Shown piece by piece: positions 1-6,528 of a DNA stretch of 6,655 nt. The notes under the pieces were generated by a model, which was not told the origin of the DNA, ran no database searches, and was given only the letters and a program-made list of their open reading frames with translations. The DNA lies in NCBI GenBank assembly GCA_002342985.1, contig DDRC01000160.1, positions 36,604 to 43,258 of the forward strand, read 5' to 3'. The DNA comes from Flavobacteriales bacterium UBA2426 (GTDB lineage: Bacteria; Bacteroidota; Bacteroidia; Flavobacteriales_F; PHOS-HE28). Made by a program: the position numbers and the translations under genes. How positions within the stretch are numbered: the first letter of the stretch is position 1; each line of letters begins with the position of its first letter.

Positions 1-2780
1 TCGAGCGTGAACCGGCCGCGGCCGTTGGTCAGCCCGGCGAGCGCGCCGGCGTAGCCGAAGCTCTCGACGAGCGGGACCTCGGCGCGTACGACGCGGGCGC
101 CGCTGCGCAGGTCGAGGCCGAGCACCTGCATGTCGCCCTTGCGCTCGGGATGCTGGTAGTACTCGCCGAAGACCTTCAGCTTCCAGCCCGTCCAGAGGTT
201 GAGGCCGCGCGGGAGGGAGCTGTCGTACACCCACTCCAGCTTGGCGCCTGCCATATGGTCGAATGCACTGGGCGTGGTGAGGCTCACGGGGTCGATGCTC
301 TGCTGCACGAACCGGTCGTTGCGGTACATGACCGAAGCGCGCAGGCTGGCGAGCTCGCTGAAGGGCCAGCTCACCTGGTAGCGCACGTTGTGCGAGTGCA
401 CCTTCACGATGCCATTGCCCGCGATGCCCTGATAGGCCTGCCGCTGGAACGAGATGCGCCGGTCGAGCCGGTGCTTGAGGTTCTCGTACATCAGCAGGTA
501 GTCGTTGTTATTGAGGTCGAGCGCCAGGCGGAAGCCGCCCACCACGCGATGGTCCTCGAAGAGGTCGGTGGCGCCCATCCGCGTGAGGCCGCTGAGTCCG
601 GGATTGAGTCCGCCCTGCCCGGTGAGCGGCTGATAGAACTGGTTGGAGTAGCTGTTGTCCACCTGCGTCACCACCTGATCCACGGTGAAGTTGACGTTGT
701 AGTTGCGCTGCTCGGGATAGGCGAACGGCTTGCTTGCAGCGCTGTCGGCGGAAGCAGCGGCCGGCGATGGCCGCGCCTGCTGCGGGCGTGCCGGCGGTGC
801 GGCCGGAGGGGGCCCCGACGGTTCGTCCGTGAACGCGTAGCGCCGGACATCGAAGGCCTCCTCGCCGGAACTGCGCGGCAGTTGCGGCGGCACCTTCACC
901 ACCGCGCTCATGTCGTCGGTGGTGATGGAAGGATTGGCCGGCGCGCGCCCGGGCTGCGGGGCTTCGCCCGGGCGCTCCGCCCCGGTGGCCTGCGGCTCGC
1001 CGGTGCGACCGGTGAAGAACCGGTAGCGGCCATCCTTCAGCTGCAGCAGCGTGTAGCGGTTGCGTTGCGGCTCCACATGCTGCTCCAGCACGCCCCGCCG
1101 CAGGTCTGAGAGACGCTCCTCCACTGCGAAGTACCGGTAGTGAACGGTGGTGTCGATGTGGCTGATGGTGCTGTCGTAGCGGACCCGGTAGCGGTTCACC
1201 ACGCCGTCGGCATCGCTCAGGTAGGTGTAGCTGGCGCTATCGAGCTGGAAGGGCTGCGTCTCATTCACGCCGGGCGTGCTGCTGAGGCGCGTGAGCACGC
1301 GGCCACGGTTCGCCAGGTCGAGGAGGAAGATGTCCTTCGTGCCGTGGATGAGCGCCACGTCCTTGAAGGTCCGCAGCGTATCATCCGCACGGTCGCTGCT
1401 GAAGATGATGCGCCGGTCGCCGTCCACGAAGCGGGGCTCAAGGTCGTCCCATTGGTCGTCGGTGAGCTGCTCGCTGCGGTTCCCCACCACATGGTAGAGG
1501 TAGAGGTCGGTCCGCCCTTCGCGCACCCCGCTGATCACCATCGTGCGGCCATCGGCGGAATAATCCATGCTCAGCACCTTCTCCAGCATCAGCACCGGCC
1601 GCTCCGCGGTCTTGCCATCGTCCAGGGTCCAGGTGCGCAGGAAGAGCTCACCCTTGCGCTCGATGGCATAGCTGAGCGCCTTGCTGCTCGGATGCCAGGC
1701 CAGCACCGGATAGCTGCGGTCGATGATGCGGTCGATCTTCTTCTCCCCCTTCACGATGCGCTTCACCTTGCCGCTGGCCAGCTCCATCACCCACACCTTG
1801 TACTGCCCCAGCTCGTTGCTCGTCCAGGCCACCCAGCGGCCGTCGGGGCTCTGCTGGAACTGGGCGTAGGTGCGCTGCTTCCGGGTGCGGATGTGTAGCG
1901 GCTCCAAAAGGATGTCCTGCCGGTAGCGGTCCTCATCCGTGAAGCGCCCCTTGTAATGGTCAAGGCATTCGGCCAGGAGGGTCTTGAGCGACACGCCGAG
2001 CACGAAGAGGTAGCCGCTCTCCGGATTGCGGCTCACGCGGGTCATGTAGAGGATGTTGGGAATCACGCCTGGACCGTACACCTCGGCCACGTAGCGCCAC
2101 ACCATGTGGCCGGCAAGCCTCGCATCCTCGCCTTGGAGCCGGTTGAACTTATCGAAGCGGCCGCTGAGCACCGCATCCCGCACACGGTTGGACATGGGTG
2201 CATCCCATGGCCGCGAGTGGTAGCTGATGATGCCCTCGGTGAACCAGGGCGGCAGGCTGAGGAAGGTGGAGCTGCGGAGGATCTCGCGCCAGTTGCCGCC
2301 GAACATCATCTGGTCGATGATCACGTGGGCGATGCCCGAGCGGATCTGCTGGTCGAGCAGCGCGTGGTCGCCCTCGTAATAGACGAAGATCTTGGTGCCC
2401 ACGATGCGGGTGAGTCCGCCGATGTTGTTCTGGCCCGTCATGCCCTCCAGCCCGATGTTGCTCTGGCGGAAGTCGGTGAGCGAGTTGTACACCACGAACT
2501 GCAGCCGTTCATCGATGGCGAAGTCGAATGAGGCCTCCAGCTCCTTCAGGTGCCGCTGTGCCGCCTGGGCCGTATAGCGCGCGAGGTCGCGGCCCTCCTT
2601 ATAGAAGAAGACCTCCATGTCCTGGAACCGGTACTGCTGCCAGAGGAAGTCCTGGTACTGCACGCGGTTCTTCCCGTATTCCTGTTGCGAACCGGAATAG
2701 AACTGGGCCCGCACGATCGCCCCACCCGCCAGGAGGGCCAGGAGGAGGACAATGGAACGGGGCAGGAGACGTGCCGGCAC
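1..2780 (-). CDS. Exported pseudo-peptidase / TolB-like beta-propeller / outer-membrane barrel protein, 3'-partial
   Basis: Reading the minus strand from a GTG at 2780 gives 926 uninterrupted residues that run off the left edge. GTG is chosen because residues 1-25 form a good signal peptide (basic start, then IVLLLALLAGGAIV, cleavage at R-A|Q26); no ATG follows in frame until residue 55, and no usable start lies upstream. Residues about 85-245 resemble a peptidase MA-like (gluzincin) domain, with a P-P-W-F-T-E-G segment at 177-183, but the HExxH position reads H152-V-I-I-D156, so zinc catalysis is unlikely. Residues about 300-540 hold at least five propeller blades with SPDGRWVAW-type repeats (311, 357, 404, 446, 510), as in TolB/WD40-like proteins. 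Residues 591-690 are a Pro/Ala/Gln-rich linker. From about 740, alternating aromatic and polar strands suggest an outer-membrane barrel. Similar Bacteroidota proteins are often called 'TolB-like translocation protein'; the function is unknown to me. The gene and fold reading is firm, the barrel less so. Confidence 0.88.
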   Translation of the reverse strand, partial: MPARLLPRSIVLLLALLAGGAIVRAQFYSGSQQEYGKNRVQYQDFLWQQYRFQDMEVFFYKEGRDLARYTAQAAQRHLKELEASFDFAIDERLQFVVYNSLTDFRQSNIGLEGMTGQNNIGGLTRIVGTKIFVYYEGDHALLDQQIRSGIAHVIIDQMMFGGNWREILRSSTFLSLPPWFTEGIISYHSRPWDAPMSNRVRDAVLSGRFDKFNRLQGEDARLAGHMVWRYVAEVYGPGVIPNILYMTRVSRNPESGYLFVLGVSLKTLLAECLDHYKGRFTDEDRYRQDILLEPLHIRTRKQRTYAQFQQSPDGRWVAWTSNELGQYKVWVMELASGKVKRIVKGEKKIDRIIDRSYPVLAWHPSSKALSYAIERKGELFLRTWTLDDGKTAERPVLMLEKVLSMDYSADGRTMVISGVREGRTDLYLYHVVGNRSEQLTDDQWDDLEPRFVDGDRRIIFSSDRADDTLRTFKDVALIHGTKDIFLLDLANRGRVLTRLSSTPGVNETQPFQLDSASYTYLSDADGVVNRYRVRYDSTISHIDTTVHYRYFAVEERLSDLRRGVLEQHVEPQRNRYTLLQLKDGRYRFFTGRTGEPQATGAERPGEAPQPGRAPANPSITTDDMSAVVKVPPQLPRSSGEEAFDVRRYAFTDEPSGPPPAAPPARPQQARPSPAAASADSAASKPFAYPEQRNYNVNFTVDQVVTQVDNSYSNQFYQPLTGQGGLNPGLSGLTRMGATDLFEDHRVVGGFRLALDLNNNDYLLMYENLKHRLDRRISFQRQAYQGIAGNGIVKVHSHNVRYQVSWPFSELASLRASVMYRNDRFVQQSIDPVSLTTPSAFDHMAGAKLEWVYDSSLPRGLNLWTGWKLKVFGEYYQHPERKGDMQVLGLDLRSGARVVRAEVPLVESFGYAGALAGLTNGRGRFTL

Positions 2781-2781
2781 G
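2770..2781. repeat. 12-bp perfect palindrome over the GTG start of the large minus-strand gene
   Basis: CGTGCCGGCACG is its own reverse complement and contains the GTG start codon (2780-2778) of the minus-strand gene. It lies in the divergent region between two genes, so it could be an operator or a small hairpin affecting initiation. In such GC-rich DNA a 12-bp palindrome can also arise by chance. Confidence 0.3.
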
Positions 2782-2790
2782 AGCGGAAGG

Positions 2791-2801
2791 TAGCTACTTT
2801 G
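2791..2801 (+). promoter_or_regulatory. Possible Bacteroidota-type -7 element for the hydrolase gene
   Basis: The sequence TAGCTACTTTG sits 50 bases before the ATG of the hydrolase, in the only AT-richer patch of the divergent region. It resembles the Bacteroidota -7 element TAnnTTTG, but with one base instead of two between TA and TTTG. No TTG is present at the expected -33 distance. Transcription starting a few bases downstream would leave a leader of roughly 40 bases. This is a weak call. Confidence 0.3.
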
Positions 2802-2850
2802 CGACCCGGGTCGGGGCCGTCCGTGGTGCGAAGTTCCGGCAATTCGAGAC

Positions 2851-3486
2851 ATGCTCCGCATCGCTTCCTTCACGTTCAACCCCTTCCAGGAAAACACCTT
2901 CGTGGTTCACGATGGTTCGCAGGCCCTGCTCATCGACCCTGGGTGCTGGAACACCGCCGAGGAGCGCGATCTGGAGGGCTGGCTGGCGGAACAGGGGCTG
3001 CTGCCCGCCCGCCTAGTGCTCACCCACGCCCACATCGACCATGTGCTTGGCTGCGCATGGGCGCATCGGCGCTATGGCCTGCTGCCCGAGCTGCACCGCA
3101 ATGACCTTGCGCTGCTCCAGATGGCACCGCGGCAGGGCCAGCTGTACGGGGTGCCCTGCGAACCATCACCGGAGCCGCAGCGCTTCATCGGGGAGGGCGA
3201 CGCCATCCGGCTGGGCGACGATGAACTGAAGGTGCTCTTCGTCCCGGGTCATTCGCCCGGGCACATCGCCCTGTACAGTGAGGCGGGCCGCTTCGTGATC
3301 GCCGGTGATGTGCTGTTCAAGGACAGCGTGGGCCGCACCGACCTGCCGGGCGGTGACACCGATACGCTCTTGCGCAGCATCCGGGATCGGCTGCTGCCCT
3401 TGGGCGACGATGTGCGCGTGTATTGCGGTCATGGTCCGGACACCACCATCGGGCGCGAGCGGCGCTCGAATCCCTTCCTCCGCTGA
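2851..3486 (+). CDS. Metallo-beta-lactamase-fold hydrolase, glyoxalase II-like (single domain)
   Basis: This 211-residue cytoplasmic protein carries the full metal-binding set of the glyoxalase II branch of the metallo-beta-lactamase fold: T-H59-A-H61-I-D63-H64, H134 in V-P-G-H-S-P-G-H, D153 in A-G-D-V-L-F and H194 in Y-C-G-H-G. Such enzymes hydrolyse thioesters such as S-lactoylglutathione or related acyl-thiol compounds using a dinuclear metal centre. At 211 residues it lacks the C-terminal substrate-binding domain of classical glyoxalase II (about 250-260 residues) and matches the shorter YcbL-like proteins, so the exact substrate is uncertain. The opening F-x-x-N-P-F-Q-E-N-T-F is typical of that group. 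There is no signal peptide. The ATG at 2851 gives the natural N-terminus of the fold, although no strong ribosome-binding site precedes it. It is transcribed away from the large exported-protein gene and converges on the barrel gene that follows. A sulfur dioxygenase-like or other thiol-related role cannot be excluded. Confidence 0.93.
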   Translation: MLRIASFTFNPFQENTFVVHDGSQALLIDPGCWNTAEERDLEGWLAEQGLLPARLVLTHAHIDHVLGCAWAHRRYGLLPELHRNDLALLQMAPRQGQLYGVPCEPSPEPQRFIGEGDAIRLGDDELKVLFVPGHSPGHIALYSEAGRFVIAGDVLFKDSVGRTDLPGGDTDTLLRSIRDRLLPLGDDVRVYCGHGPDTTIGRERRSNPFLR

Positions 3487-3490
3487 GCGG
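3480..3490. repeat. Short inverted repeat centred on the hydrolase stop codon
   Basis: CCGCTGAGCGG can pair as CCGC/GCGG around the TGA stop (3484-3486). It is adjacent to the larger palindrome at 3496-3513 and may contribute to a compact bidirectional terminator. On its own it is short and could be coincidence. Confidence 0.3.
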
Positions 3491-3495
3491 CGCTC

Positions 3496-3513
3496 ACCAC
3501 CCCTAGGGGTGGT
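3496..3513. terminator. Perfect 18-bp palindrome between convergent genes, candidate bidirectional terminator
   Basis: ACCACCCCTAGGGGTGGT is a perfect inverted repeat with no mismatch. It begins 10 bases after the stop of the plus-strand hydrolase, and the TAG stop of the minus-strand barrel gene (3505-3503) lies in its centre. A GC-rich hairpin shared by both converging transcripts is the expected form of a bidirectional terminator. No run of T follows on either strand, so it would be an atypical intrinsic terminator or a transcript-end stabiliser. Confidence 0.5.
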
Positions 3514-4354
3514 AGGAATCGGGCTTATAGGTCTTCTGCCGACCGCGCTCGAATTCGTTGTGCTTGATGGGCGGCGGGCAATCGAAGCCGCTGCGGGCGC
3601 GCAGGAAGAGGAAGCGCACGCTGAGGATCAAGGGCCGATACCGGCTGCTGAACCACTGCAACCGCCCGAACCCCTCATCGGCCGGCGTGAAGCTGAAGAC
3701 CGGGGACTCCACAGCGGGTATTACCAGCATGCGCCCCGTGACCTTGAAGCCGTAGCCTAGCTTCATGTGCAGCTGCGTCACCAGGTCGGGCGGGAAGGCG
3801 TGCCGGTTGAACAGAGCGCCTCCGGTATGGCTGTAGGAGCTCCCCAACCGCCAATCTGCGTTGGCGCCCAGGCTCAGCTGGATGAACTGGTAGTTGCCGG
3901 TCTGGAAGAACTTGTTGGCATTGACCGCCAGGGTGAGGAAGCGCTCCGCGAAATCGCCTTCAGCGGCAATTGGCGCGGCCGTATCGCCCCGCATCCATAC
4001 CCCCGCGAGCGCCTCGGCACCGCGGAGGTTCTTGTAGGCCAAGCCGAGATCGAAGTAGTCCACCACCACCGGGTCGCGGGTGAACCAGGTGGCGCCGGCT
4101 TCCAGGTAGAGCCCCACCTTGCCTTTGGGGTCGTAGGTAGCCCGGTAGCGCAGCGTATCGGTGCGCCATACCTCCTCCTCGCTGTCCTTGAAACGCGGCA
4201 GTGTGTAGGTGATGCCCGGCGCGATGAACCAGCCGATGCGCTTGGCCTGGCCCTCGAGCGGGATGATATCCGGGCGCTTGCGCTGATAGATGCGCTGCGC
4301 GCTGAGCTCCGACAGGACGCCCAGCAGGCCCAGCAGGAACAGGAGGTGACGCAT
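3503..4354 (-). CDS. Predicted outer-membrane beta-barrel protein of unrecognised family
   Basis: This is a 283-residue protein. The ATG at 4354 is chosen over the longer open frame upstream (to 4507) because it opens directly into a signal peptide: M-R-H, then a Leu-rich core, with cleavage at S-A19|Q20. The mature part has alternating hydrophobic/polar segments with many aromatic residues and Gly turns (for example about 38-52, 78-92, 98-110, 137-150, 155-168, 194-215 and 242-252), as in small outer-membrane barrels. G41-W-F-I-A-P-G near the first strand looks like a conserved family signature. After the last strand comes a basic, polar tail (253-283) starting F-D-C-P-P-P-I-K and containing the protein's only cysteine, C259. 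Whether the tail is periplasmic or extracellular is unclear. I do not recognise a named family. It converges on the hydrolase gene with 16 bases between stop codons and diverges from the Omp85-like gene, so it is probably transcribed alone. Confidence 0.85.
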   Translation of the reverse strand: MRHLLFLLGLLGVLSELSAQRIYQRKRPDIIPLEGQAKRIGWFIAPGITYTLPRFKDSEEEVWRTDTLRYRATYDPKGKVGLYLEAGATWFTRDPVVVDYFDLGLAYKNLRGAEALAGVWMRGDTAAPIAAEGDFAERFLTLAVNANKFFQTGNYQFIQLSLGANADWRLGSSYSHTGGALFNRHAFPPDLVTQLHMKLGYGFKVTGRMLVIPAVESPVFSFTPADEGFGRLQWFSSRYRPLILSVRFLFLRARSGFDCPPPIKHNEFERGRQKTYKPDSYHP

Positions 4355-4383
4355 GGACGAAAGGTGGGGCAGCAGCCATGAAG

Positions 4384-4413
4384 CAAACGCCACCCGGCCG
4401 CCGATAGTGTCAA
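4384..4413 (-). promoter_or_regulatory. Candidate Bacteroidota promoter (TTG-N19-GGCGTTTG) for the barrel gene
   Basis: On the minus strand TTG (4413-4411) is followed after exactly 19 bases by GGCGTTTG (4391-4384). This matches the spacing of the Bacteroidota TTG/TAnnTTTG promoter, with the TA replaced by GG. The implied start of transcription leaves a leader of about 20-25 bases before the ATG at 4354. The spacing supports it; the lost TA weakens it. Confidence 0.4.
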
Positions 4414-4563
4414 CCCGTGATCGTGCAAACCCCGCCTCCCGCGTTCGACCGTGGACAGCAACGCCGTGCGCGCGCAACAGCGGGCCAGGCCGGCAGGCGC
4501 CCTCCACTTGGCGGGGAGGCGATCGTCAGCCAAGGTCAGCAGGACTTTGGCGACCTTTCCGGA

Positions 4564-6423
4564 ATGCAACCGGCGGAGTGCCCCTCTGGCACGCATCGGC
4601 TTGGCCGGACCGCCAACCTGGTGCGGCCACTGCTGCTCCTGCTGCTCGTTGCAGGGCCCATGGCAGGGCGGTCGCAGGATACCGCAACGGTCTATCAGAG
4701 GCTGGCGCGCGCCGCGGAGAAGCACCGCTTCACCCGCTGGGTGCATGGCTCCCTGTTCGTAGCGCCGCAACGCAACGAGGAATCCCCCGCGCCGGGCACT
4801 CCGCAGCGGCGGTCGAATCCGCTGCTTCCATTCACCGGCCGCCCCGTGCGCACGGTCACGGTGAAGGTGCTCGACCCCTTCGGATTCGACCTTGCTGACA
4901 GCGCATCCCTGCAGATGGCATGGGCGCAGCGCACGGCCAACGCCATCCACCGCACCACGCGGGAGTACCTCGTTCGGGAATTCGTCCTGGTGAAGCACGG
5001 ACGGCCGTTCGATGCCCTGGCGGCAGCCGAATCGGAGCGTCTGCTGCGCGCGTCGCCCATGGTGAACGATGCGCGCCTCTTCGTGCAGCCAGCGGCGGAG
5101 CACGGCGATTCCGTTGATGTGGTGGTGCTGGTGCTCGACAAATGGAGCCTGGAGGCCTGGGTCGACTTCACGGGCGGCGCCGCGCGCGCCACGGTGCTCG
5201 ACCGTAACCTCCTCGGGCTGGGCCAGGAGCTTCAGGCGCGGCCGACCTTCGGTACCGACCTCGCCCTGGAGCGCCTCGACGCGCGGCATGCCGTGTACAA
5301 CATCAGGGGCACCTACATCACCTCGCTCATCGACTATGCGCGGGATGAGCGGAACGAGCGGCTGAGCCTGCGGCTCGACCGCCCCTTCTACTCGCCGCTC
5401 ACGCGCTGGGCAGGCGCTGCGGCCATCGCGCGCGCACGAACGGAGAACCCGGTCACGGACGGACCGCGCCAAGCCGATGGCCATGAGCTTGTTGTAGCGC
5501 GCGAGACCGACCTTTGGGCGGGCCGCAGCTTACCGCTCACCCGCGAACGGACCACGGCCGCACGCAGCAGCGCCCTCGTCTCGGGCATCCGCTACCAGCG
5601 CACGCGGTACCCGGAACGGCCGGCCATCGACACGTCCGGCGTCCAGCGTCATCCGCACGGCGCTTCGCTGTTGCTAGCCACCGGTCTTAGCGTGCGCCAG
5701 TATTACCGGGACCGCTATCTGTACCGCTTCGGGGCGGTCGAGGATGTGCCGGAAGGCCTGTTGGTGAAGCTCACGGGCGGCTTCCGGCAGCGCGAGAATG
5801 AGCGACGGCTCGCTTACACGGGCATCGAGCTCTCGCGCGGCCGACACTACAGGCGCTTCGGCTATGCCGCCGTCTCCCTGGGTTTAGGCGCCTACTGGGA
5901 CCGGGGCGTGGCCACCGACGATACCTACCGGGCCGACCTGCGCTATTTCACCGGTCTCCTGCGGGTGGGACGCTGGTACCTGCGCCAGTTCGCGGCGCTT
6001 TCCGCCACGTCCATCACCCGCAAGCTGCCCACCGAACGCCTGAACCTGAACGGGGACCAGCTCTATGGCTTCCGCAGCGCGCTGGTGAGCGGCACGCACC
6101 GCGAACTGCTCCGGCTCGAAACCGTGGCCTACGCCCCGTGGCACGTGCTGGGCTTCCGCTTCGCCCCTGTGCTGCTGGCGGGCTTCGGCACCATCGGCGA
6201 GTCTTACGACCCGCTCTTCAGCGGCCGCATCCACAGCGCGCTCGGTTTGGGCATCCTGGTACGCAACGAGAACCTGCTGGTGAAGACCTTCGAGGTATCG
6301 CTGAGCTTCTACCCGTACGTGCCCGAGGAGGATGGCTGGGTGCTGGATGCGGGACGGTACACCGACTTCACCCCTCGCTTGGCGGATTTCGCATTCACGC
6401 AGCCGGCGGTGGTGGGGTATTGA
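4564..6423 (+). CDS. Single-POTRA Omp85/BamA-TamA-like outer-membrane protein
   Basis: From the ATG at 4564 this is 619 residues. A signal peptide covers about 1-38 (V-R-P, Leu-rich core, cleavage near S-Q38). The GTG at 4621 would give a shorter, more standard signal peptide, and the frame is open back to a GTG at 4417, so the start is uncertain. Residues about 93-193 form one POTRA-like domain (V-R-T-V-T-V at 95, S-E-R-L-L-R at 157, ending D-S-V-D-V-V-V-L-V-L-D). D213-R-N-L-L-G-L-G-Q-E opens the barrel in the manner of Omp85 proteins. Later strands include a block Y-R-D-R-Y-L-Y-R-F-G-A-V-E-D-V-P (381-396) that I associate with Bacteroidota members. The lid-loop motif, normally V-R-G-F/Y, appears as L500-Y-G-F503, followed by the expected G510-T-H-R-E and an E519 strand. 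The protein ends in Y, not F. Omp85 proteins insert or translocate proteins or lipids at the outer membrane; this one's client is unknown. The 209-base upstream region (4355-4563) holds the divergent promoter. Confidence 0.86.
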   Translation: MQPAECPSGTHRLGRTANLVRPLLLLLLVAGPMAGRSQDTATVYQRLARAAEKHRFTRWVHGSLFVAPQRNEESPAPGTPQRRSNPLLPFTGRPVRTVTVKVLDPFGFDLADSASLQMAWAQRTANAIHRTTREYLVREFVLVKHGRPFDALAAAESERLLRASPMVNDARLFVQPAAEHGDSVDVVVLVLDKWSLEAWVDFTGGAARATVLDRNLLGLGQELQARPTFGTDLALERLDARHAVYNIRGTYITSLIDYARDERNERLSLRLDRPFYSPLTRWAGAAAIARARTENPVTDGPRQADGHELVVARETDLWAGRSLPLTRERTTAARSSALVSGIRYQRTRYPERPAIDTSGVQRHPHGASLLLATGLSVRQYYRDRYLYRFGAVEDVPEGLLVKLTGGFRQRENERRLAYTGIELSRGRHYRRFGYAAVSLGLGAYWDRGVATDDTYRADLRYFTGLLRVGRWYLRQFAALSATSITRKLPTERLNLNGDQLYGFRSALVSGTHRELLRLETVAYAPWHVLGFRFAPVLLAGFGTIGESYDPLFSGRIHSALGLGILVRNENLLVKTFEVSLSFYPYVPEEDGWVLDAGRYTDFTPRLADFAFTQPAVVGY

Positions 6424-6455
6424 TGATGAATAGCCACGCGACCACCGATGCCCTC

Positions 6456-6474
6456 GGGAGCCTATTTTGGGAGC
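6456..6474 (+). promoter_or_regulatory. GGGAGC direct repeats flanking a TATTTTG element
   Basis: Two copies of GGGAGC (6456-6461 and 6469-6474, 13 bases apart) flank TATTTT, and TATTTTG at 6463-6469 resembles the Bacteroidota -7 element with a one-base-shortened spacer. It lies after the Omp85-like gene and before the last gene, whose probable start is at 6529. No TTG stands at the -33 distance. It may be a promoter with a binding site for a regulator, or coincidence. Confidence 0.3.
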
Positions 6475-6528
6475 GTAGCGCAAACATGACCCTGCATGGA
6501 ACCTGAACCTGGGCATTGGGTAAGGACC

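Noticed and set aside
150..2531. Long plus-strand open frames (150-1109, 1140-1898, 1956-2531) coding 319, 252 and 191 residues
   Set aside because: They are antisense to the large minus-strand gene, rich in His, Val, Glu, Ala and Leu as expected from reading a GC-rich gene backwards, and show no domain. The minus frame gives a signal peptide, propeller repeats and 926 uninterrupted codons.
3243..3261. CCCGGG repeated 13 bases apart, forming a possible hairpin
   Set aside because: It lies within the hydrolase active-site segment V-P-G-H-S-P-G-H and is explained by the repeated Pro-Gly codons.
4501..4520. CCTCC/GGAGG inverted repeat upstream of the Omp85-like gene
   Set aside because: The stem is only five base pairs with a nine-base loop in GC-rich DNA, and no riboswitch-like or operator-like pattern surrounds it.
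4542..4549. GGACTTTG as a -7 element for the Omp85-like gene
   Set aside because: The TA is missing and no TTG lies at the proper distance; the nearest upstream TTG is about 31 bases away.
3874..5484. A 536-residue minus-strand open frame across the barrel gene and the Omp85-like gene
   Set aside because: It overlaps two well-supported genes, has low-complexity Arg/Ser/Ala composition at its end, and crosses the divergent promoter region. It is a GC-rich shadow frame.
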